Of a stretch of 64,000 nt of DNA, positions 52,891 through 64,000 are shown piece by piece. The first letter of the stretch is position 1, and every line of letters begins with the position of its first letter. The notes beneath the pieces were generated by a model that saw only the letters and a program-made list of their open reading frames with translations, ran no database searches and was not told the DNA's origin. Position numbers and translations under genes: made by a program. This DNA is from Auanema rhodensis (lineage: Eukaryota; Nematoda; Chromadorea; Rhabditida; Rhabditidae). The stretch covers positions 7,698,501 to 7,762,500 of the forward strand of contig OZ059900.1 of the NCBI GenBank assembly GCA_964057225.1, read 5' to 3'.

Positions 52891-54629
52891 TGTTCAAAAC
52901 GCCATATATTCAACGATTTTGGGTACAAAACATGTGAAAACTGTATGTTTTGATCAGACCCTTTGAGATATGGATTTGAAATTCAGGATTCATAAACTTT
53001 GACTATTTTTACATATATATGTCCAATTTTAACCACTTTGGTCGAAAAGGACCGAAAACATCAAGAATTATTGGTTTTTTGGGGATTGAAGGGCATTTTG
53101 GCAAAATCAGTCAAACTTTTGATCTTAAGCATATTTTTTTCTTCTAAAACGACTAAATGTATGAAATACTGTCATAGAATGTTCATATAGGTGTATTTTG
53201 CACGAATATCAAAACTGATTGAAATATGGGCCTTTTTATGTTCAAAACGCCATATATTCAACGATTTTGGGTACAAAACATGTGAAAACTGTATGTTTTG
53301 ATCAGACCCTTTGAGATATGGATTTGGAATTCAGGATTCATAAACTTTGACTATTTTTACATATATATGTTCATTTTAACCACTTTGGTCAAAAAGGACC
53401 GAAAATATCAAGAATTATTGGTTTTTTGGGGTTTGAAGGGCATTTTGGCTAAATCAGTCAAACTTTTGATCTTAAGCATATTTTTTTCTTCTAAAACGAC
53501 TAAATGTATGAAATACTGTCATAGAATGTTCATATAGGTGTATTTTGCACGAATATCAAAACTGATTGAAATATGGGCCTTTTTATGTTCAAAACGCCAT
53601 ATATTCAACGATTTTGGGTACAAAACATGTGAAAACTGTATGTTTTGATCAGACCCTTTGAGATATGGATTTGAAATTCAGGATTCATAAACTTTGACTA
53701 TTTTTACATATATATGTCCAATTTTAACCACTTTGGTCAAAAAGGACCGAAAATATCAAGAATTATTGGTTTTTTGGGGATTGAAGGGCATTTTGGCAAA
53801 ATCAGTCAAACTTTTGATCTTAAGCATATTTTTTTCTTCTAAAACGACTAAATGTATGAAATACTGTCATAGAATGTTCATATAGGTGTATTTTGCACAA
53901 ATATCAAAACTGATTGAAATATGGGCCTTTTTATGCTCAAAACGCCATATATTCAACGATTTTGGGTACAAAACATGTGAAAACTGTATGTTTTGATCAG
54001 ACCCTTTGAGATATGGATTTGAAATTCAGGATTCATAAACTTTGACTATTTTTACATATATATGTCCAATTTTAACCACTTTGGTCAAAAAGGACCGAAA
54101 ATATCAAGAATTATTGGTTTTTTGGGGTTTGAAGGGCATTTTGGCTAAATCAGTCAAACTTTTGATCTTAAGCATATTTTTTTCTTCTAAAACGACTAAA
54201 TGTATGAAATACTGTCAAAGAATGTTCATATAGGTGTATTTTGCACGAATATCAAAACTGATTGAAATATGGGCCTTTTTATGCTCAAAACGCCATATAT
54301 TCAACGATTTTGGGTACAAAACATGTGAAAACTGTATGTTTTGATCAGACCCTTTGAGATATGGATTTAAAATTCAGGATTCATAAAATTCGACTATTCT
54401 TACATATATATGTCCAATTTTAACCACTTTGGTCAAAAAGGACCGAAAATATCAAGAATTATTGGTTTTTTGGGGTTTGAAGGGCATTTTGGCAAAATCA
54501 GTCAAACTTTTGATCTTAAGCATATTTTTTTCTTCTAAAACGACTAAATGTATGAAATACTGTCAAAGAATGTTCATATAGGTGTATTTTGCACGAATAT
54601 CAAAACTGATTGAAATATGGGCCTTTTTA
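52891..54629. repeat. G-H-D-F-B pentamer (1739 bp)
   Basis: Units 153-157, counterpart of 25402-27140, with C at 53059, an H deletion near 53373 and C at 54399. Confidence 0.92.
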
Positions 54630-55673
54630 TGTTCAAAACGCCATATATTCAACGATTTTGGGTACAAAACATGTGAAAACTGTATGTTTTGATCAGACCC
54701 TTTGAGATATGGATTTGAAATTCAGGATTCATAAACTTCGACTATTTTTACATATATATGTCCAATTTTAACCACTTTGGTCGAAAAGGACCGAAAATAT
54801 CAAGAATTATTGGTTTTTTGGGGATTGAAGGGCATTTTGGCAAAATCAGTCAAACTTTTGATCTTAAGCATATTTTTTTCTTCTAAAACGACTAAATGTA
54901 TGAAATACTGTCATAGAATGTTCATATAGGTGTATTTTGCACGAATATCAAAACTGATTGAAATATGGGCCTTTTTATGTTCAAAACGCCATATATTCAA
55001 CGATTTTGGGTACAAAACATGTGAAAACTGTATGTTTTGATCAGACCCTTTGAGATATGGATTTGGAATTCAGGATTCATAAACTTTGACTATTTTTACA
55101 TATATATGTTCAATTTTAACCACTTTGGTCAAAAAGGACCGAAAATATCAAGAATTATTGGTTTTTTGGGGTTTGAAGGGCATTTTGGCTAAATCAGTCA
55201 AACTTTTGATCTTAAGCATATTTTTTTCTTCTAAAACGACTAAATGTATGAAATACTGTCATAGAATGTTCATATAGGTGTATTTTGCACGAATATCAAA
55301 ACTGATTGAAATATGGGCCTTTTTATGTTCAAAACGCCATATATTCAACGATTTTGGGTACAAAACATGTGAAAACTGTATGTTTTGATCAGACCCTTTG
55401 AGATATGGATTTGAAATTCAGGATTCATAAACTTTGACTATTTTTACATATATATGTCCAATTTTAACCACTTTGGTCAAAAAGGACCGAAAATATCAAG
55501 AATTATTGGTTTTTTGGGGATTGAAGGGCATTTTGGCAAAATCAGTCAAACTTTTGATCTTAAGCATATTTTTTTCTTCTAAAACGACTAAATGTATGAA
55601 ATACTGTCATAGAATGTTCATATAGGTGTATTTTGCACAAATATCAAAACTGATTGAAATATGGGCCTTTTTA

Positions 55674-57065
55674 TGCTCAAAACGCCATATATTCAACGAT
55701 TTTGGGTACAAAACATGTGAAAACGGTATGTTTTGATCAGACCCTTTGAGATATGGATTTGAAATTCAGGATTCATAAACTTCGACTATTTCTACATATA
55801 TATGTCCAATTTTAACCACTTTGGTCAAAAAGGACCGAAAATATCAAGAATTATTGGTTTTTTGGGGTTTGAAGGGCATTTTGGCAAAATCAGTCAAACT
55901 TTTGATCTTAAGCATATTTTTTTCTTCTAAAACGACTAAATGTATGAAATACTGTCAAAGAATGTTCATATAGGTGTATTTTGCACGAATATCAAAACTG
56001 ATTGAAATATGGGCCTTTTTATGCTCAAAACGCCATATATTCAACGATTTTGGGTACAAAACATGTGAAAACTGTATGTTTTGATCAGACCCTTTGAGAT
56101 ATGGATTTAAAATTCAGGATTCATAAAATTCGACTATTTTTACATATATATGTCCAATTTTAACCACTTTGGTCAAAAAGGACCGAAAATATCAAGAATT
56201 ATTGGTTTTTTGGGGTTTGAAGGGCATTTTGGCAAAATCAGTCAAACTTTTGATCTTAAGCATATTTTTTTCTTCTAAAACGACTAAATGTATGAAATAC
56301 TGTCATAGAATGTTCATATAGGTGTATTTTGCACGAATATCAAAACTGATTGAAATATGGGCCTTTTTATGCTCAAAACGCCATATATTCAACGATTTTG
56401 GGTACAAAACATGTGAAAACTGTATGTTTTGATCAGACCCTTTGAGATATGGATTTGAAATTCAGGATTCATAAACTTCGACTATTTCTACATATATATG
56501 TCCAATTTTAACCACTTTGGTCAAAAAGGACCGAAAATATCAAGAATTATTGGTTTTTTGGGGTTTGAAGGGCATTTTGGCAAAATCAGTCAAACTTTTG
56601 ATCTTAAGCATATTTTTTTCTTCTAAAACGACTAAATGTATGAAATACTGTCATAGAATGTTCATATAGGTGTATTTTGCACGAATATCAAAACTGATTG
56701 AAATATGGGCCTTTTTATGTTCAAAACGCCATATATTCAACGATTTTGGGTACAAAACATGTGAAAACTGTATGTTTTGATCAGACCCTTTGAGATATGG
56801 ATTTGAAATTCAGGATTCATAAACTTTGACTATTTTTACATATATATGTCCAATTTTAACCACTTTGGTCAAAAAGGACCGAAAATATCAAGAATTATTG
56901 GTTTTTTGGGGATTGAAGGGCATTTTGGCAAAATCAGTCAAACTTTTGCTCTTAAGCATATTTTTTTCTTCTAAAACGACTAAATGTATGAAATACTGTC
57001 ATAGAATGTTCATATAGGTGTATTTTGCACGAATATCAAAACTGATTGAAATATGGGCCTTTTTA
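55674..57065. repeat. A-B-C-J tetramer
   Basis: Units 161-164, counterpart of 28185-29576 and identical to it at the diagnostic sites. Confidence 0.9.
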
Positions 57066-59501
57066 TGCTCAAAACGCCATATATTCAACGATTTTGGGTA
57101 CAAAACATGTGAAAACTGTATGTTTTGATCAGACCCTTTGAGATATGGATTTAAAATTCAGGATTCATAAAATTCGACTATTTTTACATATATATGTCCA
57201 ATTTTAACCACTTTGGTCAAAAAGGACCGAAAATATCAAGAATTATTGGTTTTTTGGGGTTTGAAGGGCATTTTGGCAAAATCAGTCAAACTTTTGATCT
57301 TAAGCATATTTTTTTCTTCTAAAACGACTAAATGTATGAAATACTGTCAAAGAATGTTCATATAGGTGTATTTTGCACGAATATCAAAACTGATTGAAAT
57401 ATGGGCCTTTTTATGTTCAAAACGCCATATATTCAACGATTTTGGGTACAAAACATGTGAAAACTGTATGTTTTGATCAGACCCTTTGAGATATGGATTT
57501 GAAATTCAGGATTCATAAACTTCGACTATTTTTACATATATATGTCCAATTTTAACCACTTTGGTCGAAAAGGACCGAAAATATCAAGAATTATTGGTTT
57601 TTTGGGGATTGAAGGGCATTTTGGCAAAATCAGTCAAACTTTTGATCTTAAGCATATTTTTTTCTTCTAAAACGACTAAATGTATGAAATACTGTCATAG
57701 AATGTTCATATAGGTGTATTTTGCACGAATATCAAAACTGATTGAAATATGGGCCTTTTTATGTTCAAAACGCCATATATTCAACGATTTTGGGTACAAA
57801 ACATGTGAAAACTGTATGTTTTGATCAGACCCTTTGAGATATGGATTTGAAATTCAGGATTCATAAACTTTGACTATTTTTACATATATATGTCCAATTT
57901 TAACCACTTTGGTCAAAAAGGACCGAAAATATCAAGAATTATTGGTTTTTTGGGGATTGAAGGGCATTTTGGCAAAATCAGTCAAACTTTTGATCTTAAG
58001 CATATTTTTTTCTTCTAAAACGACTAAATGTATGAAATACTGTCATAGAATGTTCATATAGGTGTATTTTGCACAAATATCAAAACTGATTGAAATATGG
58101 GCCTTTTTATGTTCAAAACGCCATATATTCAACGATTTTGGGTACAAAACATGTGAAAACTGTATGTTTTGATCAGACCCTTTGAGATATGGATTTGAAA
58201 TTCAGGATTCATAAACTTTGACTATTTTTACATATATATGTCCAATTTTAACCACTTTGGTCAAAAAGGACCGAAAATATCAAGAATTATTGGTTTTTTG
58301 GGGATTGAAGGGCATTTTGGCAAAATCAGTCAAACTTTTGCTCTTAAGCATATTTTTTTCTTCTAAAACGACTAAATGTATGAAATACTGTCATAGAATG
58401 TTCATATAGGTGTATTTTGCACGAATATCAAAACTGATTGAAATATGGGCCTTTTTATGCTCAAAACGCCATATATTCAACGATTTTGGGTACAAAACAT
58501 GTGAAAACTGTATGTTTTGATCAGACCCTTTGAGATATGGATTTAAAATTCAGGATTCATAAAATTCGACTATTTTTACATATATATGTCCAATTTTAAC
58601 CACTTTGGTCAAAAAGGACCGAAAATATCAAGAATTATTGGTTTTTTGGGGTTTGAAGGGCATTTTGGCAAAATCAGTCAAACTTTTGATCTTAAGCATA
58701 TTTTTTTCTTCTAAAACGACTAAATGTATGAAATACTGTCAAAGAATGTTCATATAGGTGTATTTTGCACGAATATCAAAACTGATTGAAATATGGGCCT
58801 TTTTATGTTCAAAACGCCATATATTCAACGATTTTGGGTACAAAACATGTGAAAACTGTATGTTTTGATCAGACCCTTTGAGATATGGATTTGAAATTCA
58901 GGATTCATAAACTTCGACTATTTTTACATATATATGTCCAATTTTAACCACTTTGGTCGAAAAGGACCGAAAATATCAAGAATTATTGGTTTTTTGGGGA
59001 TTGAAGGGCATTTTGGCAAAATCAGTCAAACTTTTGATCTTAAGCATATTTTTTTCTTCTAAAACGACTAAATGTATGAAATACTGTCATAGAATGTTCA
59101 TATAGGTGTATTTTGCACGAATATCAAAACTGATTGAAATATGGGCCTTTTTATGTTCAAAACGCCATATATTCAACGATTTTGGGTACAAAACATGTGA
59201 AAACTGTATGTTTTGATCAGACCCTTTGAGATATGGATTTGAAATTCAGGATTCATAAACTTTGACTATTTTTACATATATATGTCCAATTTTAACCACT
59301 TTGGTCAAAAAGGACCGAAAATATCAAGAATTATTGGTTTTTTGGGGATTGAAGGGCATTTTGGCAAAATCAGTCAAACTTTTGATCTTAAGCATATTTT
59401 TTTCTTCTAAAACGACTAAATGTATGAAATACTGTCATAGAATGTTCATATAGGTGTATTTTGCACAAATATCAAAACTGATTGAAATATGGGCCTTTTT
59501 A

Positions 59502-59652
59502 TGTTCAAAACGCCATATATTCAACGATTTTGGGTACAAAACATGTATTTTTTTCTTCTAAAACGACTAAATGTATGAAATACTGTCATAGAATGTTCAT
59601 ATAGGTGTATTTTGCACGAATATCAAAACTGATTGAAATATGGGCCTTTTTA
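59502..59652. repeat. Truncated monomer (151 bp)
   Basis: Offsets 1-45 are joined directly to offsets 243-348 at 59546/59547, so 197 bp of the unit are missing, or 197 bp plus whole units. Only one base (T) is shared at the joint, which suggests an end-joining or slippage event, unlike the in-register exchanges elsewhere. It is the only gross phase break in the window. It lies between a D (59154) and a G' (59653), where copy 1 has D followed directly by G' (31665 and 32013). Confidence 0.97.
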
Positions 59653-60696
59653 TGTTCAAAACGCCATATATTCAACGATTTTGGGTACAAAACATGTGAA
59701 AACTGTATGTTTTGATCAGACCCTTTGAGATATGGATTTGAAATTCAGGATTCATAAACTTCGACTATTTTTACATATATATGTCCAATTTTAACCACTT
59801 TGGTCGAAAAGGACCGAAAATATCAAGAATTATTGGTTTTTTGGGGATTGAAGGGCATTTTGGCAAAATCAGTCAAACTTTTGATCTTAAGCATATTTTT
59901 TTCTTCTAAAACGACTAAATGTATGAAATACTGTCATAGAATGTTCATATAGGTGTATTTTGCACGAATATCAAAACTGATTGAAATATGGGCCTTTTTA
60001 TGTTCAAAACGCCATATATTCAACGATTTTGGGTACAAAACATGTGAAAACTGTATGTTTTGATCAGACCCTTTGAGATATGGATTTGGAATTCAGGATT
60101 CATAAACTTTGACTATTTTTACATATATATGTTCAATTTTAACCACTTTGGTCAAAAAGGACCGAAAATATCAAGAATTATTGGTTTTTTGGGGTTTGAA
60201 GGGCATTTTGGCTAAATCAGTCAAACTTTTGATCTTAAGCATATTTTTTTCTTCTAAAACGACTAAATGTATGAAATACTGTCATAGAATGTTCATATAG
60301 GTGTATTTTGCACGAATATCAAAACTGATTGAAATATGGGCCTTTTTATGTTCAAAACGCCATATATTCAACGATTTTGGGTACAAAACATGTGAAAACT
60401 GTATGTTTTGATCAGACCCTTTGAGATATGGATTTGAAATTCAGGATTCATAAACTTTGACTATTTTTACATATATATGTCCAATTTTAACCACTTTGGT
60501 CAAAAAGGACCGAAAATATCAAGAATTATTGGTTTTTTGGGGATTGAAGGGCATTTTGGCAAAATCAGTCAAACTTTTGATCTTAAGCATATTTTTTTCT
60601 TCTAAAACGACTAAATGTATGAAATACTGTCATAGAATGTTCATATAGGTGTATTTTGCACAAATATCAAAACTGATTGAAATATGGGCCTTTTTA

Positions 60697-63480
60697 TGCT
60701 CAAAACGCCATATATTCAACGATTTTGGGTACAAAACATGTGAAAACGGTATGTTTTGATCAGACCCTTTGAGATATGGATTTGAAATTCAGGATTCATA
60801 AACTTCGACTATTTCTACATATATATGTCCAATTTTAACCACTTTGGTCAAAAAGGACCGAAAATATCAAGAATTATTGGTTTTTTGGGGTTTGAAGGGC
60901 ATTTTGGCAAAATCAGTCAAACTTTTGATCTTAAGCATATTTTTTTCTTCTAAAACGACTAAATGTATGAAATACTGTCAAAGAATGTTCATATAGGTGT
61001 ATTTTGCACGAATATCAAAACTGATTGAAATATGGGCCTTTTTATGCTCAAAACGCCATATATTCAACGATTTTGGGTACAAAACATGTGAAAACTGTAT
61101 GTTTTGATCAGACCCTTTGAGATATGGATTTAAAATTCAGGATTCATAAAATTCGACTATTTTTACATATATATGTCCAATTTTAACCACTTTGGTCAAA
61201 AAGGACCGAAAATATCAAGAATTATTGGTTTTTTGGGGTTTGAAGGGCATTTTGGCAAAATCAGTCAAACTTTTGATCTTAAGCATATTTTTTTCTTCTA
61301 AAACGACTAAATGTATGAAATACTGTCATAGAATGTTCATATAGGTGTATTTTGCACGAATATCAAAACTGATTGAAATATGGGCCTTTTTATGCTCAAA
61401 ACGCCATATATTCAACGATTTTGGGTACAAAACATGTGAAAACTGTATGTTTTGATCAGACCCTTTGAGATATGGATTTGAAATTCAGGATTCATAAACT
61501 TCGACTATTTCTACATATATATGTCCAATTTTAACCACTTTGGTCAAAAAGAACCGAAAATATCAAGAATTATTGGTTTTTTGGGGTTTGAAGGGCATTT
61601 TGGCAAAATCAGTCAAACTTTTGATCTTAAGCATATTTTTTTCTTCTAAAACGACTAAATGTATGAAATACTGTCATAGAATGTTCATATAGGTGTATTT
61701 TGCACGAATATCAAAACTGATTGAAATATGGGCCTTTTTATGTTCAAAACGCCATATATTCAACGATTTTGGGTACAAAACATGTGAAAACTGTATGTTT
61801 TGATCAGACCCTTTGAGATATGGATTTGAAATTCAGGATTCATAAACTTTGACTATTTTTACATATATATGTCCAATTTTAACCACTTTGGTCAAAAAGG
61901 ACCGAAAATATCAAGAATTATTGGTTTTTTGGGGATTGAAGGGCATTTTGGCAAAATCAGTCAAACTTTTGATCTTAAGCATATTTTTTTCTTCTAAAAC
62001 GACTAAATGTATGAAATACTGTCATAGAATGTTCATATAGGTGTATTTTGCACAAATATCAAAACTGATTGAAATATGGGCCTTTTTATGCTCAAAACGC
62101 CATATATTCAACGATTTTGGGTACAAAACATGTGAAAACGGTATGTTTTGATCAGACCCTTTGAGATATGGATTTGAAATTCAGGATTCATAAACTTCGA
62201 CTATTTCTACATATATATGTCCAATTTTAACCACTTTGGTCAAAAAGGACCGAAAATATCAAGAATTATTGGTTTTTTGGGGTTTGAAGGGCATTTTGGC
62301 AAAATCAGTCAAACTTTTGATCTTAAGCATATTTTTTTCTTCTAAAACGACTAAATGTATGAAATACTGTCAAAGAATGTTCATATAGGTGTATTTTGCA
62401 CGAATATCAAAACTGATTGAAATATGGGCCTTTTTATGCTCAAAACGCCATATATTCAACGATTTTGGGTACAAAACATGTGAAAACTGTATGTTTTGAT
62501 CAGACCCTTTGAGATATGGATTTAAAATTCAGGATTCATAAAATTCGACTATTTTTACATATATATGTCCAATTTTAACCACTTTGGTCAAAAAGGACCG
62601 AAAATATCAAGAATTATTGGTTTTTTGGGGTTTGAAGGGCATTTTGGCAAAATCAGTCAAACTTTTGATCTTAAGCATATTTTTTTCTTCTAAAACGACT
62701 AAATGTATGAAATACTGTCATAGAATGTTCATATAGGTGTATTTTGCACGAATATCAAAACTGATTGAAATATGGGCCTTTTTATGCTCAAAACGCCATA
62801 TATTCAACGATTTTGGGTACAAAACATGTGAAAACTGTATGTTTTGATCAGACCCTTTGAGATATGGATTTGAAATTCAGGATTCATAAACTTCGACTAT
62901 TTCTACATATATATGTCCAATTTTAACCACTTTGGTCAAAAAGGACCGAAAATATCAAGAATTATTGGTTTTTTGGGGTTTGAAGGGCATTTTGGCAAAA
63001 TCAGTCAAACTTTTGATCTTAAGCATATTTTTTTCTTCTAAAACGACTAAATGTATGAAATACTGTCATAGAATGTTCATATAGGTGTATTTTGCACGAA
63101 TATCAAAACTGATTGAAATATGGGCCTTTTTATGTTCAAAACGCCATATATTCAACGATTTTGGGTACAAAACATGTGAAAACTGTATGTTTTGATCAGA
63201 CCCTTTGAGATATGGATTTGAAATTCAGGATTCATAAACTTTGACTATTTTTACATATATATGTCCAATTTTAACCACTTTGGTCAAAAAGGACCGAAAA
63301 TATCAAGAATTATTGGTTTTTTGGGGATTGAAGGGCATTTTGGCAAAATCAGTCAAACTTTTGCTCTTAAGCATATTTTTTTCTTCTAAAACGACTAAAT
63401 GTATGAAATACTGTCATAGAATGTTCATATAGGTGTATTTTGCACGAATATCAAAACTGATTGAAATATGGGCCTTTTTA
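60697..63480. repeat. Tetramers A-B-C-D and A-B-C-J
   Basis: Units 176-183. The first C has the private A at 61552. The first seven units match 36537-38972. The eighth, J at 63133, replaces the G' of copy 1. Confidence 0.92.
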
Positions 63481-64000
63481 TGCTCAAAACGCCATATATT
63501 CAACGATTTTGGGTACAAAACATGTGAAAACTGTATGTTTTGATCAGACCCTTTGAGATATGGATTTAAAATTCAGGATTCATAAAATTCGACTATTTTT
63601 ACATATATATGTCCAATTTTAACCACTTTGGTCAAAAAGGACCGAAAATATCAAGAATTATTGGTTTTTTGGGGTTTGAAGGGCATTTTGGCAAAATCAG
63701 TCAAACTTTTGATCTTAAGCATATTTTTTTCTTCTAAAACGACTAAATGTATGAAATACTGTCAAAGAATGTTCATATAGGTGTATTTTGCACGAATATC
63801 AAAACTGATTGAAATATGGGCCTTTTTATGTTCAAAACGCCATATATTCAACGATTTTGGGTACAAAACATGTGAAAACTGTATGTTTTGATCAGACCCT
63901 TTGAGATATGGATTTGAAATTCAGGATTCATAAACTTCGACTATTTTTACATATATATGTCCAATTTTAACCACTTTGGTCGAAAAGGACCGAAAATATC
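63481..64000. repeat. B monomer and partial G' at the window edge
   Basis: B with A285 (63481-63828) is followed by the first 172 bp of a G' unit (63829-64000; C110 and G154 visible). J-B-G' is the same order as at 29229-30272. The array clearly continues beyond the window. Confidence 0.95.

Larger units (their letters stand above)
47673..63132. repeat. Long segment, copy 2 (15,460 bp)
   Basis: Units 138-182, matching 21576-38972 in type order and private marks. Its start lies 26,097 bp from that of copy 1, which is 75 units minus the three one-base deletions between them. It holds a 4-unit insertion (51499-52890) and a 151-bp partial unit (59502-59652) absent from copy 1. A point change private to this copy is G at 49502. 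Confidence 0.92.
1..64000. repeat. 348-bp satellite array, head to tail, fills the window
   Basis: The same 348-bp unit recurs from the first to the last base, always in the same orientation, with no unique sequence between units. Unit starts follow position 1 + 348n until single-base deletions shift the register near 7095, 23102, 24261, 25884, 49199, 50358 and 53373, and a truncated unit at 59502-59652 shifts it further. Units differ mainly at about a dozen offsets, so any two look roughly 96-100% identical by eye, which indicates recent homogenisation. Composition is about 31% G+C. Satellites of this kind typically lie in centromeric, pericentromeric or subtelomeric heterochromatin. Which of these applies, and the species, cannot be read from the sequence. 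Confidence 0.99.

Noticed and set aside
1-64000. CRISPR-like array
   Set aside because: There are no short direct repeats separated by variable spacers. The whole 348-bp unit is conserved, and the composition and scale fit a eukaryotic satellite.
1-64000. Inserted transposable elements or inverted blocks
   Set aside because: Every unit is in the same orientation and phase changes are fully explained by seven single-base deletions and one truncated unit, so nothing else is inserted.

Overview
The whole 64 kb window is one uninterrupted, head-to-tail satellite DNA array. The monomer is 348 bp, AT-rich (109 G+C in the first unit, about 31%), and every unit reads in the same orientation. There are 184 units (one truncated to 151 bp, seven short by 1 bp) plus a 172-bp partial unit at the right edge. 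The arithmetic closes exactly: 184 x 348 minus 204 deleted bases puts the last unit start at 63829, which is where it is seen. There is no gene, RNA gene, transposon, CRISPR array or unique sequence. The host is a eukaryote. Monomer length and composition suit a plant pericentromeric, centromeric or heterochromatic satellite, but other eukaryotes are not excluded and I do not recognise the family.

Monomers differ at only about a dozen diagnostic offsets, which define types named here A, B, C, D, J, F, G, G', H and I. Offsets are counted within a monomer, with offset 1 at position 1 of the window. The types are ordered into several higher-order repeats (HORs): tetramer A-B-C-D/J (1392 bp), pentamer G-H-D-F-B (1738 or 1739 bp), tetramer G'-H-(D or I)-A/C, pentamer H-I-b-A-B, J-B dimers, and tetramer B-G'-D*-G'.

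Layout: 1-3828 A-B-C-D tetramers; 3829-6612 irregular; 6613-8351 G-H-D-F-B; 8352-11483 G'-H-D/I-A/C; 11484-14963 two H-I-b-A-B pentamers; 14964-16355 dimers; 16356-20531 G'-H-I blocks with a six-unit duplication; 20532-21575 a short A-B-hybrid link; 21576-38972 a long segment; 38973-47672 a 25-unit link; 47673-63132 a second copy of the long segment; 63133-64000 the start of the next stretch.

The most informative structure is the long segment, present twice with starts 26,097 bp apart and sharing private point mutations in the same order. The two copies differ by exactly three events: a 10-unit duplication in copy 1, a 4-unit insertion in copy 2, and a 151-bp partial monomer in copy 2. Several hybrid monomers mark in-register recombination junctions, so the window preserves a readable record of satellite expansion and contraction. 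The biology here is repeat turnover, and possibly centromere or heterochromatin function, rather than a gene system.
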